The notes beneath the pieces are model-generated. The model was not told where the DNA came from. It was given only the letters and a program-made list of their open reading frames with translations, and searched no databases. From an uncultured Acetatifactor sp. (GTDB lineage Bacteria > Bacillota > Clostridia > Lachnospirales > Lachnospiraceae): a DNA stretch of 29,413 nucleotides. This document shows positions 1 to 7,913 of this stretch, in pieces (the first letter of the stretch is position 1; every line of letters begins with the position of its first letter). The stretch covers positions 1 through 29,413 of the forward strand of contig CAJUFB010000046.1 in NCBI GenBank assembly GCA_910585805.1. The letters run 5' to 3'. Both the position numbers and the translations under genes were made by a program.

Positions 1-214
1 GTTATTCTACCAGTTATGTAGAAGGAATTATGTAGCGGGAACTACGGATTATTTTTTCCTGCTCAATGGATAGGGAGAATCTCTCTAAGGTACTGGATGT
101 TTATGCCAGCCCTGCTTGGTAATAGCCCTGTATCAGCCCTGGTATCCTGTCCTCCATCGGGTGCAGTGCATTACTCTCTTTTTGGAAAAGGTCTATTTTT
201 CTCAGGATCTCCAT
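1..214 (-). pseudogene. Fic-family protein N-terminal fragment (decayed)
   Basis: Read on the minus strand from an ATG at 214, the translation begins MEILRKIDLFQKESNAL and continues to GYYQAGLA, a stop codon, then TSSTLER. This resembles the N-terminal region of Fic-domain proteins, where a helix of the form YYRxGLTYTSNALEGN precedes the Fic fold. The stop lies where the aromatic residue of that motif normally sits. A further frameshift near position 70 and more stops follow, so no product is expected. The Fic core motif (HPFxxGNGR) would lie beyond the window edge and is not seen. The family call rests on memory of the motif, not on a search. A minus-strand TATAAT-like box lies just upstream, near 249-254. 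Confidence 0.35.
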
Positions 215-320
215 CTTACCGCCAGCCTTTTGTACACACTGCCATTATACTACAAAATGCTCCAAAAGTATAGGGTGAAAAGAGCATGCGGTTTGGCGGG
301 TTTGCGCACAGCGGTCTTGC

Positions 321-344
321 AAAATGAGCAAGGGAGCTCATTTT
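321..344. terminator. Bidirectional hairpin terminator candidate
   Basis: A perfect 9-bp inverted repeat, AAAATGAGC (321-329) and GCTCATTTT (336-344), has a 6-nt loop. The A-tract on one side and T-tract on the other let it act in either direction. It lies between the Fic fragment and the insertion sequence. Stretch 1-380 holds no other convincing gene; a 76-codon open frame at 116-346 resembles nothing I know. Confidence 0.45.
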
Positions 345-377
345 GATTGCGCGTTTTCCGCAGGCAAGATTCAAGAC

Positions 378-389
378 TTTCACAGTAAA
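378..389 (+). repeat. Left boundary repeat of the IS110 element
   Basis: TTTCACAGTAAA here matches TTTCATAGTAAA at 1973-1984 in 11 of 12 positions. The two copies bracket the transposase and the candidate bridge RNA, so they are the best available estimate of the element boundaries. The word CACAGTAAAC (381-390) recurs exactly inside the candidate bridge RNA at 523-532. Confidence 0.45.
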
Positions 390-448
390 CCCCCATGCCC
401 CGCGTTGGCACCACTGCGCATGAAACAGGGGGGCAGGCCGATAATCTA

Positions 449-477
449 TTCCTTTTGCTATAAAGATAGACTATAAT
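449..477 (+). promoter_or_regulatory. Promoter of the IS110 left-end RNA
   Basis: A perfect TATAAT lies at 472-477. Its -35 partner is weak (TTCCTT at 449-454, 17-bp spacer). Initiation near 484 would begin transcription in the first hairpin of the candidate bridge RNA and continue into the transposase. Confidence 0.4.
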
Positions 478-645
478 GATCTTATCGGCTAAGATCGGTT
501 CTTATTTTGGGCTTGCAGCCCGCACAGTAAACTGGTTTATGGTTCTCTCATTTGCACCACCACCTGTCCAGCCTTACATGGCAAAAGGACGCATAGTAAA
601 ATATCAAAAGACAGAGAACCGTGCCGTAAATTTTCGCGGAAAGAG
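478..645 (+). ncRNA. Candidate bridge RNA (seekRNA) of the IS110 element
   Basis: IS110 recombinases are known to use an RNA encoded in the element's own left end, with separate loops that pair to target and donor DNA. This stretch folds in a compatible way. A perfect 7-bp hairpin, GATCTTA/TAAGATC, lies at 478-496. A 5-bp hairpin, GGGCT/AGCCC, lies at 509-521. A long-range 8-bp helix, GGTTCTCT (541-548) with AGAGAACC (613-620), encloses a 64-nt loop. Two 10-nt words recur at the element boundaries: CACAGTAAAC (523-532) equals 381-390, and CATAGTAAAA (592-601) equals 1976-1985. The RNA ends just before the transposase ribosome site. Structure and repeats are read directly; the function is inferred from the family. 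Confidence 0.55.
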
Positions 646-654
646 GTGCCGTTT

Positions 655-1902
655 ATGAAGAAAGTTTACGACAATTGTTGTGGTATTGATGTGCATAAAA
701 AACTTATGGTTGCCTGCTTTATCCATGGCAAAGAGCAGGAGATTCGTGAGTTTGGCGCAACCACCAGGGAACTTCTGGAACTGGCTGACTGGCTGTCCAA
801 AGGCGGATGCCAGATGGTCGCCATGGAAAGCACCGCTTCCTACTGGAAGCCCCTGTACAACATCCTGGAATCCTCCGGCTTACATGCCATGGTGGTAAAC
901 GCCCAGCACATGAAGGCGGTTCCGGGCAGGAAGACGGATGTAAAGGATTCCGAATGGATCGCTGACCTTTTACAGCATGGCCTTTTACAGCCAAGCTATA
1001 TTCCGGACAGGGACCAGCGGGAACTGCGCGAACTGGTCAGCTACCGCAAGAGCCTGATACATGACCGAACCCGGGAGCTTAACCGTCTGCAAAAGATGCT
1101 GGAAGGAGCCAACATTAAGCTTTCCGGCACGATTACGGACATCAATGGCAAGAGTGCACGCAACATTCTGGACACCATCCTTTCGGGGACTGCCATCGAC
1201 AGTTCCAAATATGATGAGATGTACAAAAAGAAAATCATTGCACATAATCTCAAAGCCTCGAAGGAGCAGATCATGGATGACCTGAATGGTTTCATGTCGC
1301 CCCTGCAGAGAAAAATGATGAAGGAACTGCTGGAACATGTGGATGAACTGAATGTCCATATCGAACATCTCAATGACGATATTGACAGCCACATGAAACC
1401 GGAAGAAAAGCAGGCAGCCGAGGCAATCCGGGAAGTTACCGGACTGGGGATTATCAGCGCACAGGCGGTTATTGCCGTAATCGGCACAGACATGAGCCGG
1501 TTTCCTACGGATAACCATATTTCTTCCTGGGCGGGGCTATGTCCCGGGGATAATGAAAGTGCGAAAAAACGCAGGAGCGGAAAAACCCGGAAGGGCAACA
1601 GCCTGCTTCGGACAACGTTAATTGTGTGTGCACATTCTGCGGCGAAAGTGAAAAATTCTTATTTCCGTGCACAGTTCCAGAGGATCAGCGCCCATCGAGG
1701 AAGCAAAAAGGCATATGTGGCAGTTGCCCACTCCATGCTGATTGCCATATACCACATCCTTAAAGATGGGGTTGCTTTTCAGGATTTAGGTGCGGATTAT
1801 TACAACCAATTCAATAAGGAACGCAAAATCAACGCCTACCTGAAGAAGTTAAAAGCATTAGGCTGGGAAATGCCTGAAGCCATGGAAGCACAGCTAGCTT
1901 AA
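655..1902 (+). CDS. IS110-family DEDD transposase/recombinase
   Basis: This 415-residue protein is an RNA-guided recombinase that moves the surrounding element. The N-terminal RuvC-like domain shows GIDVHK (Asp12), MESTASYWKP (Glu58) and KTDVKDSEWIADLL (Asp95, Asp98), the DEDD acidic set of the family. A coiled-coil-like middle (about 130-250) precedes the C-terminal Transposase_20 domain. That domain starts at VTGLGIISAQAVIAVIG and includes a serine- and lysine-rich segment (ESAKKRRSGKTRKG) of the type carrying the catalytic serine. The start at 655 is chosen because GAAAGAGG (638-645) sits 9 nt upstream; a GTG at 646 overlaps that site. Length is normal for the family and no frameshift is seen, so the enzyme looks intact. 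Confidence 0.95.
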   Translation: MKKVYDNCCGIDVHKKLMVACFIHGKEQEIREFGATTRELLELADWLSKGGCQMVAMESTASYWKPLYNILESSGLHAMVVNAQHMKAVPGRKTDVKDSEWIADLLQHGLLQPSYIPDRDQRELRELVSYRKSLIHDRTRELNRLQKMLEGANIKLSGTITDINGKSARNILDTILSGTAIDSSKYDEMYKKKIIAHNLKASKEQIMDDLNGFMSPLQRKMMKELLEHVDELNVHIEHLNDDIDSHMKPEEKQAAEAIREVTGLGIISAQAVIAVIGTDMSRFPTDNHISSWAGLCPGDNESAKKRRSGKTRKGNSLLRTTLIVCAHSAAKVKNSYFRAQFQRISAHRGSKKAYVAVAHSMLIAIYHILKDGVAFQDLGADYYNQFNKERKINAYLKKLKALGWEMPEAMEAQLA

Positions 1903-1972
1903 TCATAAATTTTTGAAGCAAAATCTTGTTATAGGGGTAGTTTGCGCTTTTTTAGCACCCCACAAGGTTCTG

Positions 1973-1984
1973 TTTCATAGTAAA
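1973..1984 (+). repeat. Right boundary repeat of the IS110 element
   Basis: TTTCATAGTAAA is the partner of 378-389. The word CATAGTAAAA (1976-1985) is repeated exactly at 592-601 inside the candidate bridge RNA. Confidence 0.45.
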
Positions 1985-2003
1985 AATGCACGCTCCTGTT
2001 ATA

Positions 2004-2032
2004 TCGACAAAATCCCATATTTGTGATATACT
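2004..2032 (+). promoter_or_regulatory. Sigma-A promoter of the first ABC exporter pair
   Basis: TCGACA (2004-2009), a 17-bp spacer and TATACT (2027-2032) form a strong promoter, predicted to start near 2039. It begins about 20 bp beyond the estimated right end of the IS110 element, so the insertion displaced whatever lay upstream. A perfect 10-bp palindrome, CGAAATTTCG (2110-2119), sits in the untranslated leader and could be an operator. Apart from these sites, 1903-2149 is empty. Confidence 0.65.
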
Positions 2033-2149
2033 GGAATGCGAAACGGAAGAAAATTTACGGCTACAGGATTCCAGAGGACAGGACTGGGATGGACAGGTTG
2101 AGTGATGCGCGAAATTTCGTTAAATACAAAACGAACGCGAGGGAGGATT

Positions 2150-3973
2150 ATGAAAAACAAATTTAATCTTCATGTCATATCGGACAGTTTATACTTTTTA
2201 AAAATTATATGGAAGATTCACCCCAGGCGTGTCATCTTCAGTTTTGTGGGGCAGATTTTTTCTTACATGGAATGGGCCTTTTTCAGTGTGGTTTTTATGA
2301 AATATCTTTTCGGCGCTGCGGAATTCGGCAGAGGCTTTCCGGAGACTGCCGCCTTTATTGCCATTTCCATGGGGGTCATTTTTCTCACAACCGGTTTTCA
2401 GATCTGGATGAAGGCGCGGTACGAGCCCTGCACGGACCCGCTGCTCTATGAAAAACTGAATGAAATGCTGTTTGAAAAAGCCACCAATGTGGATATTGCC
2501 TGTTATGAGGACGCGGCCTTTTATGATACCTATACGAAGGCGGCTTCCCAGGCCTATGACAGAGCACAGTCCGTACTGGATAATACCTCGGGTATGATCG
2601 GCGCTTTCGGCGCGTCTGTCTATGTGGTAGCCACCATTTTTTCCATCCACTGGGTTGCGGGCCTGTTCTGTTTTCTGCCAATGATCGGGAATTTTTTCTT
2701 CAGCAAGGTGATCAACCGCATTGAGTACGAAAAAAGCATGGAGGCCATACCGTACACACGCCGGCAGAACTATGTGAACCGTGTGCTGTATCTGTCCAGA
2801 TACGCAAAAGAAATCCGCATGACCAATATCAAAAATGTATTGGACGATACCTATGACGAGGCTTATGAAGGCATCCTGGAAATTACCGCAAAATACTGGA
2901 AGCGGCTGTGCGGTTTGGGGCTGATGCGGGGCGTTTTCTGTTTTCCTCTGGTGTTCGAGGGAATGTGGCTGTTTGCGGCCTACTGCGCAATTGTGACCAA
3001 AACCATCCTCATCGGAGATTTCGTGGTGCTGGCCAACGCCATTGTCAGCACCACATGGATGTTGTCTGATTTGACAGACAGAATCGCCCAAAACTACCAG
3101 AATGGTCTGTTCGCCAAAACGTTAAGAGATTTTATGATGTACCGTGCAGATATTCCGGAAGACGCGGATGGTCTTCCCGTGCCGGAAAAGGTGGAAACAC
3201 TTGAACTGCGGAATGTCTCTTTTCAGTATCCGGCCCAGAAAAAGGAAGGGAAATATGCCTTGTCGCAGGTAAATTGTACCTTTACCGCAGGCAGGCGCAC
3301 GGCCCTGGTAGGCCATAACGGCTCCGGCAAGAGTACCCTGATCAAACTGCTGATGCGGCTTTACGATCCCACGGAAGGAACGATTCTGTTAAACGGGGTG
3401 GATATCCGCGAATTTAATCTGCAGCAATACCGCAGGCTCATCGGAACCACTTTTCAGGATTTCGAGCTGTTCTCCATGAGCGTGTTGGAAAATGTGATCT
3501 TGGGAAAACTGGAAACGGAGGCCCAGCGGGAGGCAGCCGTGGAAGCCCTGCAAAAAAGCGGCGCTCTGGAGCAGATGGAAAAACTGGAAAAGGGCGTGGA
3601 TACTGTCCTGACCAGGGAGTTTGACGAGAACGGCGCAGTTCTTTCAGGTGGGCAGGCCCAGAAAATCGCGGTGGCAAGAACCTTTGCGAAAGATGCCCCT
3701 GTGGTGCTTTTAGACGAACCGTCAAGCGCGTTGGACCCCATGGCAGAGTACCAGATGTACGAGACCATCATGGAGCTCTGCGGCAGGGAAAAGGACAAGA
3801 TTGCCATTATTATTTCCCACAGGCTTTCTTCCGCGGCAATGGCAGATACCATCTGTCTTCTGCAGGACGGCCGGTTAAGGGAGCAGGGAACCCATCTGGA
3901 TTTGATGGAGAAGCATGGGATTTATGCGGATATGTTTATGAAGCAGGCTGAAAGCTATCTGCAGAACTGTTAA
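2150..3973 (+). CDS. ABC exporter half-transporter (subunit A of pair 1)
   Basis: This 607-residue type IV ABC exporter subunit fuses about six membrane helices (roughly residues 20-330) to an ATPase domain. The ATPase shows Walker A GHNGSGKST at about 388-396, Q-loop TTFQDFE, signature LSGGQAQK at about 498, Walker B VVLLDEPSSALDP and switch histidine ISHRLSS. All are canonical, so it should hydrolyse ATP. There is no C39 peptidase domain. The start at 2150 is preferred over a GTG at 2102 because GGGAGG (2141-2146) is correctly placed before it. The next gene encodes a partner half-transporter 72 bp downstream, so the two probably form a heterodimer exporting a peptide or small molecule. The substrate cannot be read from sequence. 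Confidence 0.9.
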   Translation: MKNKFNLHVISDSLYFLKIIWKIHPRRVIFSFVGQIFSYMEWAFFSVVFMKYLFGAAEFGRGFPETAAFIAISMGVIFLTTGFQIWMKARYEPCTDPLLYEKLNEMLFEKATNVDIACYEDAAFYDTYTKAASQAYDRAQSVLDNTSGMIGAFGASVYVVATIFSIHWVAGLFCFLPMIGNFFFSKVINRIEYEKSMEAIPYTRRQNYVNRVLYLSRYAKEIRMTNIKNVLDDTYDEAYEGILEITAKYWKRLCGLGLMRGVFCFPLVFEGMWLFAAYCAIVTKTILIGDFVVLANAIVSTTWMLSDLTDRIAQNYQNGLFAKTLRDFMMYRADIPEDADGLPVPEKVETLELRNVSFQYPAQKKEGKYALSQVNCTFTAGRRTALVGHNGSGKSTLIKLLMRLYDPTEGTILLNGVDIREFNLQQYRRLIGTTFQDFELFSMSVLENVILGKLETEAQREAAVEALQKSGALEQMEKLEKGVDTVLTREFDENGAVLSGGQAQKIAVARTFAKDAPVVLLDEPSSALDPMAEYQMYETIMELCGREKDKIAIIISHRLSSAAMADTICLLQDGRLREQGTHLDLMEKHGIYADMFMKQAESYLQNC

Positions 3974-4045
3974 GGGAAGAAGTTTGAGCGTAAATGCGCG
4001 AATATTGATTGGTATGCGTGCCTGGGCGCGCAGAGGGGTATAGAA

Positions 4046-5845
4046 ATGTCAGAACAGAAGATTACAATGAAAAGAACCATTTCCAACAATTGGTTTTTAT
4101 TGAAAATCGCCTTGCAGGAAGCGCCGCTTTTTACGATTGAAGAGCTGACAACCCGGGCCAGGCATCGGCTGATTGTTTTTATCGAGCATATTTATATGAT
4201 CGGGTACATCATCAACGCGATTCAGTATCAGAAACCTTTTATGGAGGTTTTCTGGTTTATTGCCGGGGTTTTTACCTTTGTTATCGTTGTGGCCCAGATT
4301 CTGCCCAATTATGTAGAGACAAAGCTGAAACCTGTTTCCAGGGAAAAAATCCGCAGGCGGATTCGTTCGGAATTGTACCGCAAGGCAGCGGAAATGGATT
4401 TGAAGAATTACGATGATCCGGAATTCTATAATGAATTTGTCTGGGCCATGGGCGAGGCTGCGGAGCGGACCGAAGCCGTAATCGGAAGCTGCGCCGCTTT
4501 GATCGGAGAGACCGTGGGCATTTTTGTGGTGGCAGGTTATGTCCTGAGCCAGGATTTGGCGGGTCTCCTGCTGACCGGCGTTTCCGTGGCGCTTTTATTG
4601 CTGCTGTCAAATCTCTATAACAAATGCAGGATGCGTTTTCGGGAAGAAATCAGGCCTTTGGAGCGGAAGCGGGATTATATCAGCAGGGTGTTTTACCTGC
4701 CGGAATACGCCAAGGAGCTGCGCCTGAGCAGAGTGAAGCCCAAGCTTTACGAAGAATTTCAGGAGGCTTCAGCGCAGATACTGGATATCTCGAAAAAGCG
4801 TACCAGGCGTCTTCAGGTATTACAAATGTGTATTCGATATGGCTGCAGCCGCCTGATTTTTGACGGCATCTACCTGACCTACCTGATGTTTCAGACCATT
4901 GTGAAGGAAGCTTTCGGCTACGGCACGGCAGTGACTTTATACAATTCCTGCGGAAATCTGCGGGCCTGTTCCCAAAGTCTGGCCCAGGTGCTGACCGAAT
5001 TTCCGGAGCATGGGCGTTATATTGAAAAAATACGCCATTTTCTGAACTGTCCGGTGGAAATCCGCCAGAAGGAAGAGGCAAAAGCCGTCAGGGAAGAATT
5101 TGCGGAGCTGAATCTGGAGCATGTATCCTTCTCTTATCCGGGAGGCGCTTCCGTGCTGAAGGATATCAGCCTGACGATCCGCAGGGGCGAGCGGATTGCC
5201 CTGGTAGGGTATAACGGCGCGGGGAAGTCCACTCTGGTGAAGCTGATCATGCGGCTCTATGATGTGACTTCTGGAAAAATCACCCGAAACGGAACGGATA
5301 TCCGGGAACTGAGACTGGACGAGTATCGGGAGCAGTTCGCCACCCTGTTTCAGGATTATCAGCTGTTTGCCGCCACCCTGGGCGAGAATATCGTGATGGA
5401 CCGGAATCCCGTGGAGGAAAAGAAGGCGGAGCCCCTGCTTCAGAAAAGCGGCTTCGACAGGAAATTCGCCAGCCTGTCCCAGGGCTATGATACTCCCATA
5501 ACCAGGGAATTTGAGGAGAACGGCGTATTGTTTTCCGGAGGGGAGGCCCAGATGGTGGGCATTTGCCGGAGCCTCTACCAGGATGCGTCCATCATTGTCC
5601 TGGATGAGCCTTCCAGTGCGTTGGACCCTTTGAGCGAGTACAATCTGAACCATACCATGATGAACCTGGACAGGGAGAAAACCGTGGTTTTCATCTCCCA
5701 CAGGCTCTCCACTACCAGGCTTGCAGATAAAATTTACATGTTGGAAGACGGGCGGATTGCCGAGGTTGGCTCCCATGATGAGCTGATGCGGTTAGACGGA
5801 AAGTATGCGGCCATGTTTCGGCTGCAGATGGAAAAATACAGGTAG
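4046..5845 (+). CDS. ABC exporter half-transporter (subunit B of pair 1)
   Basis: This 599-residue membrane-ATPase fusion is the probable heterodimer partner of the preceding gene. Hydrophobic helices fill about residues 40-330. The ATPase has Walker A GYNGAGKST near 388, Q-loop TLFQDYQ, signature FSGGEAQM (Phe instead of the usual Leu), Walker B IIVLDEPSSALDP and ISHRLST. GAGGGG (4033-4038) precedes the ATG. The pair share the block TREFxENG before the signature and DEPSSALDP, which separates them from the later exporters (DEPTAALDP). A terminator follows directly, so the operon has two genes. Substrate is unknown. Confidence 0.9.
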   Translation: MSEQKITMKRTISNNWFLLKIALQEAPLFTIEELTTRARHRLIVFIEHIYMIGYIINAIQYQKPFMEVFWFIAGVFTFVIVVAQILPNYVETKLKPVSREKIRRRIRSELYRKAAEMDLKNYDDPEFYNEFVWAMGEAAERTEAVIGSCAALIGETVGIFVVAGYVLSQDLAGLLLTGVSVALLLLLSNLYNKCRMRFREEIRPLERKRDYISRVFYLPEYAKELRLSRVKPKLYEEFQEASAQILDISKKRTRRLQVLQMCIRYGCSRLIFDGIYLTYLMFQTIVKEAFGYGTAVTLYNSCGNLRACSQSLAQVLTEFPEHGRYIEKIRHFLNCPVEIRQKEEAKAVREEFAELNLEHVSFSYPGGASVLKDISLTIRRGERIALVGYNGAGKSTLVKLIMRLYDVTSGKITRNGTDIRELRLDEYREQFATLFQDYQLFAATLGENIVMDRNPVEEKKAEPLLQKSGFDRKFASLSQGYDTPITREFEENGVLFSGGEAQMVGICRSLYQDASIIVLDEPSSALDPLSEYNLNHTMMNLDREKTVVFISHRLSTTRLADKIYMLEDGRIAEVGSHDELMRLDGKYAAMFRLQMEKYR

Positions 5846-5871
5846 CAGTACCGGCTTGATGTGCAGGATAT

Positions 5872-5895
5872 ACCGGCAGATCAGGCCGGTTTTTT
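5872..5895 (+). terminator. Intrinsic terminator of exporter pair 1
   Basis: Stem ACCGGC (5872-5877) / GCCGGT (5885-5890), 7-nt loop, then a run of T to 5895. It ends the transcript begun near 2039. Confidence 0.85.
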
Positions 5896-5948
5896 ATCTT
5901 ATCGGAAAGTTGCGGAGAGCATAGTTCCCCTGCTTGATGAAAAACCCC

Positions 5949-5990
5949 TTGACATTTCTGCTCTTACTGCGTATACTCAATATATACACT
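5949..5990 (+). promoter_or_regulatory. Promoter and likely operator of the YtrA-type operon
   Basis: TTGACA (5949-5954), a 17-bp spacer and TATACT (5972-5977) make a near-consensus promoter. A dyad, GTATA (5971-5975) N7 TATAC (5983-5987), overlaps the -10 box and the start site. YtrA-type regulators usually bind such a site to repress their own operon, so this is the predicted operator of the downstream gene. Confidence 0.8.
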
Positions 5991-6008
5991 ATGATAAGGA
6001 GAAGCGGA

Positions 6009-6386
6009 ATGAACATTGTCATTTCCATGCAAAGTGAAATCCCTGCCTATGAACAGATTAAAATGCAGATCAAAGCGCAGATTCTGTCAGGTAATCTGCC
6101 GCCTGACGCTCCCCTGGTATCCATGCGTCAGCTGGCCAGGGATCTGCGGGTCAGCGTCATTACCACCACCCGGGCCTACGGCGATCTGGAGGCGGAAGGG
6201 CTGATTTATACCCTGCAGGGACGGGGTTCTTTTGTGAAAGGCGACGCCGAGGCCGTGCGGCAGCAGTATCTGCAGGCCATCGACAAATCCCTGACGGCAG
6301 CAGTGGAAAAAGGATTGGCTGCAGGCCTGAATCTGTCAGGGTTACAGAAAAGATTGGAGGAAATCTACCATGAGCAATGCCATTGA
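6009..6386 (+). CDS. GntR-family regulator, YtrA subfamily
   Basis: This 125-residue repressor begins with a winged helix typical of GntR proteins (about residues 8-75: IPAYEQIKMQIKAQILSG, then SMRQLARDLRVSVITTTRAY, then GRGSFVKG). Only a short helical tail follows, the mark of the YtrA subfamily, which lacks a metabolite-binding domain. AAGGAGAAG (5996-6004) fixes the start at 6009; an in-frame ATG at 5934 is upstream of the promoter and cannot be used. The 3' end overlaps the ATPase gene by 17 nt, indicating translational coupling. It probably represses the ABC operon it heads, with release by a cell-envelope or antimicrobial signal as in known relatives. Confidence 0.92.
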   Translation: MNIVISMQSEIPAYEQIKMQIKAQILSGNLPPDAPLVSMRQLARDLRVSVITTTRAYGDLEAEGLIYTLQGRGSFVKGDAEAVRQQYLQAIDKSLTAAVEKGLAAGLNLSGLQKRLEEIYHEQCH

Positions 6387-7224
6387 AGTAAAGGGTCTGT
6401 GCAAGTCTTATCCTGGATTTGCGCTGAAAAATATCAGTTTCTCCGTGCCGGAGGGATTGTGCTGCGGCTTCGTGGGGCCGAACGGCGCCGGAAAGTCCAC
6501 CACTCTGCGGATTTTGTCAGGTCAGGCCTTTCCGGACAGCGGGGAAGCGCGTCTTTTAGGCAGACCCTGCACAGACGCTGCCCTGCGGGAGGAGATCGCC
6601 ATACTTTTCGATCAGCCCTATTTTCAGGGAGACTGGACCCCTGTGGACATTGAGAAAAGCCTGGGGCCTTTCTACCCAAGTTGGAACAGCGGCCGGTACA
6701 GGGAATATCTGGCCCGGTTCGGTCTGGAACCCGGAAAAAAATTTAAGGATTTCTCCCGGGGCATGAAGCAGAAACTGGCCATGGCCGTCCACCTTTCCCA
6801 TGACACAAAGGTTCTGCTCCTGGACGAACCCACCGGAGGCCTGGATCCCATTGCCAGGGACGAACTTCTGGACATTTTCCGGGAATATCTCCTTCCGGAA
6901 AACAGAACCATCCTGTTCTCCACCCATATTACCACGGACCTGGAGCGGATTGCGGACAAAATCGTCTATATTCACGACGGCAGCATCGCTTATGACGGGG
7001 ACAGGGAGAAGCTGACCGACACCTACTGTGTGGTCAGGGGCTGGCATCTTCCCGCGGAAAAGCGGGCCCATGCCATTGGTCTGCGTCAGACGGACAGCGG
7101 TTACGAGTGCCTTATGGATCTGAGGCATATCGGCGGGCTGCCTTCGGATACGGTTACCGAAAAGGCTTCCATCAATGATGTGATTGTTTATCTGGAACGA
7201 AATGCCAAAAGCAGGGAGGTATAG
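6370..7224 (+). CDS. ABC transporter ATP-binding protein (YtrB/BcrA-like)
   Basis: This 284-residue soluble ATPase would energise the permease encoded next to it. It shows Walker A GPNGAGKSTT near residue 36, Q-loop LFDQPYF, signature FSRGMKQKL, Walker B VLLLDEPTGGLDP and switch STHITTDLERIADK. A C-terminal extension of about 70 residues follows, as in the CcmA/BcrA-type subunits found with YtrA regulators. GATTGGAGGAAATC precedes the ATG, and the start lies inside the end of the regulator gene. The likely role is export or membrane-stress resistance, but the substrate is not determined. Confidence 0.92.
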   Translation: MSNAIEVKGLCKSYPGFALKNISFSVPEGLCCGFVGPNGAGKSTTLRILSGQAFPDSGEARLLGRPCTDAALREEIAILFDQPYFQGDWTPVDIEKSLGPFYPSWNSGRYREYLARFGLEPGKKFKDFSRGMKQKLAMAVHLSHDTKVLLLDEPTGGLDPIARDELLDIFREYLLPENRTILFSTHITTDLERIADKIVYIHDGSIAYDGDREKLTDTYCVVRGWHLPAEKRAHAIGLRQTDSGYECLMDLRHIGGLPSDTVTEKASINDVIVYLERNAKSREV

Positions 7225-7226
7225 AA

Positions 7227-7886
7227 ATGCTGAAACTGATGAAATTAGACTGGACTGCCATAAAATGCTACCGCATAAGATGTCTGTTGATTCCTGTGGC
7301 CCTACTGGTAAACGGTATATTTTCCACCATTCTGATGGCGCCGCTGGGCGTGTTTCTGCTGTTTTCCTTTTCCATCAATTTCTTTGCGGTGGAGGAACAG
7401 TGGAATCTGAACCGGCTTTACCTGACCCTGCCCGTAAACAGAAACCGGATGGTTGTGGGCAGATACCTTTTGTCCCTGCTGCTGTTTCTGACAGGTGTTC
7501 TGTCCGGCTTTGCCCTGATGCCGTTTGCCAATCTTTTTTCTTTCTCCCGGTGGTATCCTGACTGGAAATGGCGACTGGCTTTGGGCGCTTTCTGTTTTCT
7601 CATCTATGCCCTGATGAACCTGGCCATGTACCCTGTGCTCTTTAAACTGGGATACCAGAAAGGAAGAATCTGGGGTTACTACATTCCCTGCATTCTTACT
7701 GGTCTGATCTATCTGGCCCTGGTAGAGTATGACATCATGACAGGGGGAACCTTTATCCGTGATGCGCTGCTGTATGCCGCGGAGCATATTCTGACAGTCA
7801 GCGGCGGGATTCTGCTTCTGGGCGCGGCAGTCTGGGCGTTGTCCCTGTGCCTGTCCCTGCGGATATATGCCAGACGGGAGTTTTAG
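7227..7886 (+). CDS. ABC-2 type permease subunit
   Basis: This 219-residue integral membrane protein starts two bases after the ATPase stop, with GGGAGG a few bases before the ATG. About six hydrophobic helices are visible (for example LLIPVALLVNGIF, LGVFLLFSFSINFFA, YLLSLLLFLTGVLSGFALM, LALGAFCFLIYALMNLAMY, GYYIPCILTGLIYLALV, ILLLGAAVWALSLCLSL). The segment LTLPVNRNRMVVGRY is typical of the small ABC-2 permeases that pair with YtrB/BcrA-like ATPases. It should form a dimeric channel with the preceding ATPase. No terminator is evident after it; a MerR-type promoter starts 27 bp downstream. Confidence 0.88.
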   Translation: MLKLMKLDWTAIKCYRIRCLLIPVALLVNGIFSTILMAPLGVFLLFSFSINFFAVEEQWNLNRLYLTLPVNRNRMVVGRYLLSLLLFLTGVLSGFALMPFANLFSFSRWYPDWKWRLALGAFCFLIYALMNLAMYPVLFKLGYQKGRIWGYYIPCILTGLIYLALVEYDIMTGGTFIRDALLYAAEHILTVSGGILLLGAAVWALSLCLSLRIYARREF

Positions 7887-7913
7887 GGGGCAGAGAGGAA
7901 GAAATTTCCCGGC

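Larger units (their letters stand above)
381..1985 (+). mobile_element. IS110-family insertion sequence (approximate limits)
   Basis: The element consists of a long non-coding left end (about 270 bp), a DEDD transposase and a short right end of about 80 bp. That arrangement is typical of the IS110 subgroup, which lacks long terminal inverted repeats. The limits are set by the near-identical words at 378-389 and 1973-1984 and could be wrong by tens of bases. About 1.6 kb is slightly long but acceptable for the family. The right end (1903-1985) contains no gene. The element stands between the Fic fragment and the promoter of the first ABC exporter pair. Confidence 0.6.

Noticed and set aside
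116..346. 76-codon open frame on the plus strand before the IS110 element
   Set aside because: No ribosome site, no family resemblance, it ends in the terminator hairpin, and the opposite strand carries Fic-like coding.
985..1598. Long minus-strand open frames inside the transposase
   Set aside because: They are antisense shadows of a clear transposase gene, with no ribosome sites or recognisable domains.
5934..6008. Upstream in-frame start extending the GntR regulator by 25 residues
   Set aside because: The extension lies in and before the TTGACA promoter and would not be transcribed from it; the ATG at 6009 has its own AAGGAG site.
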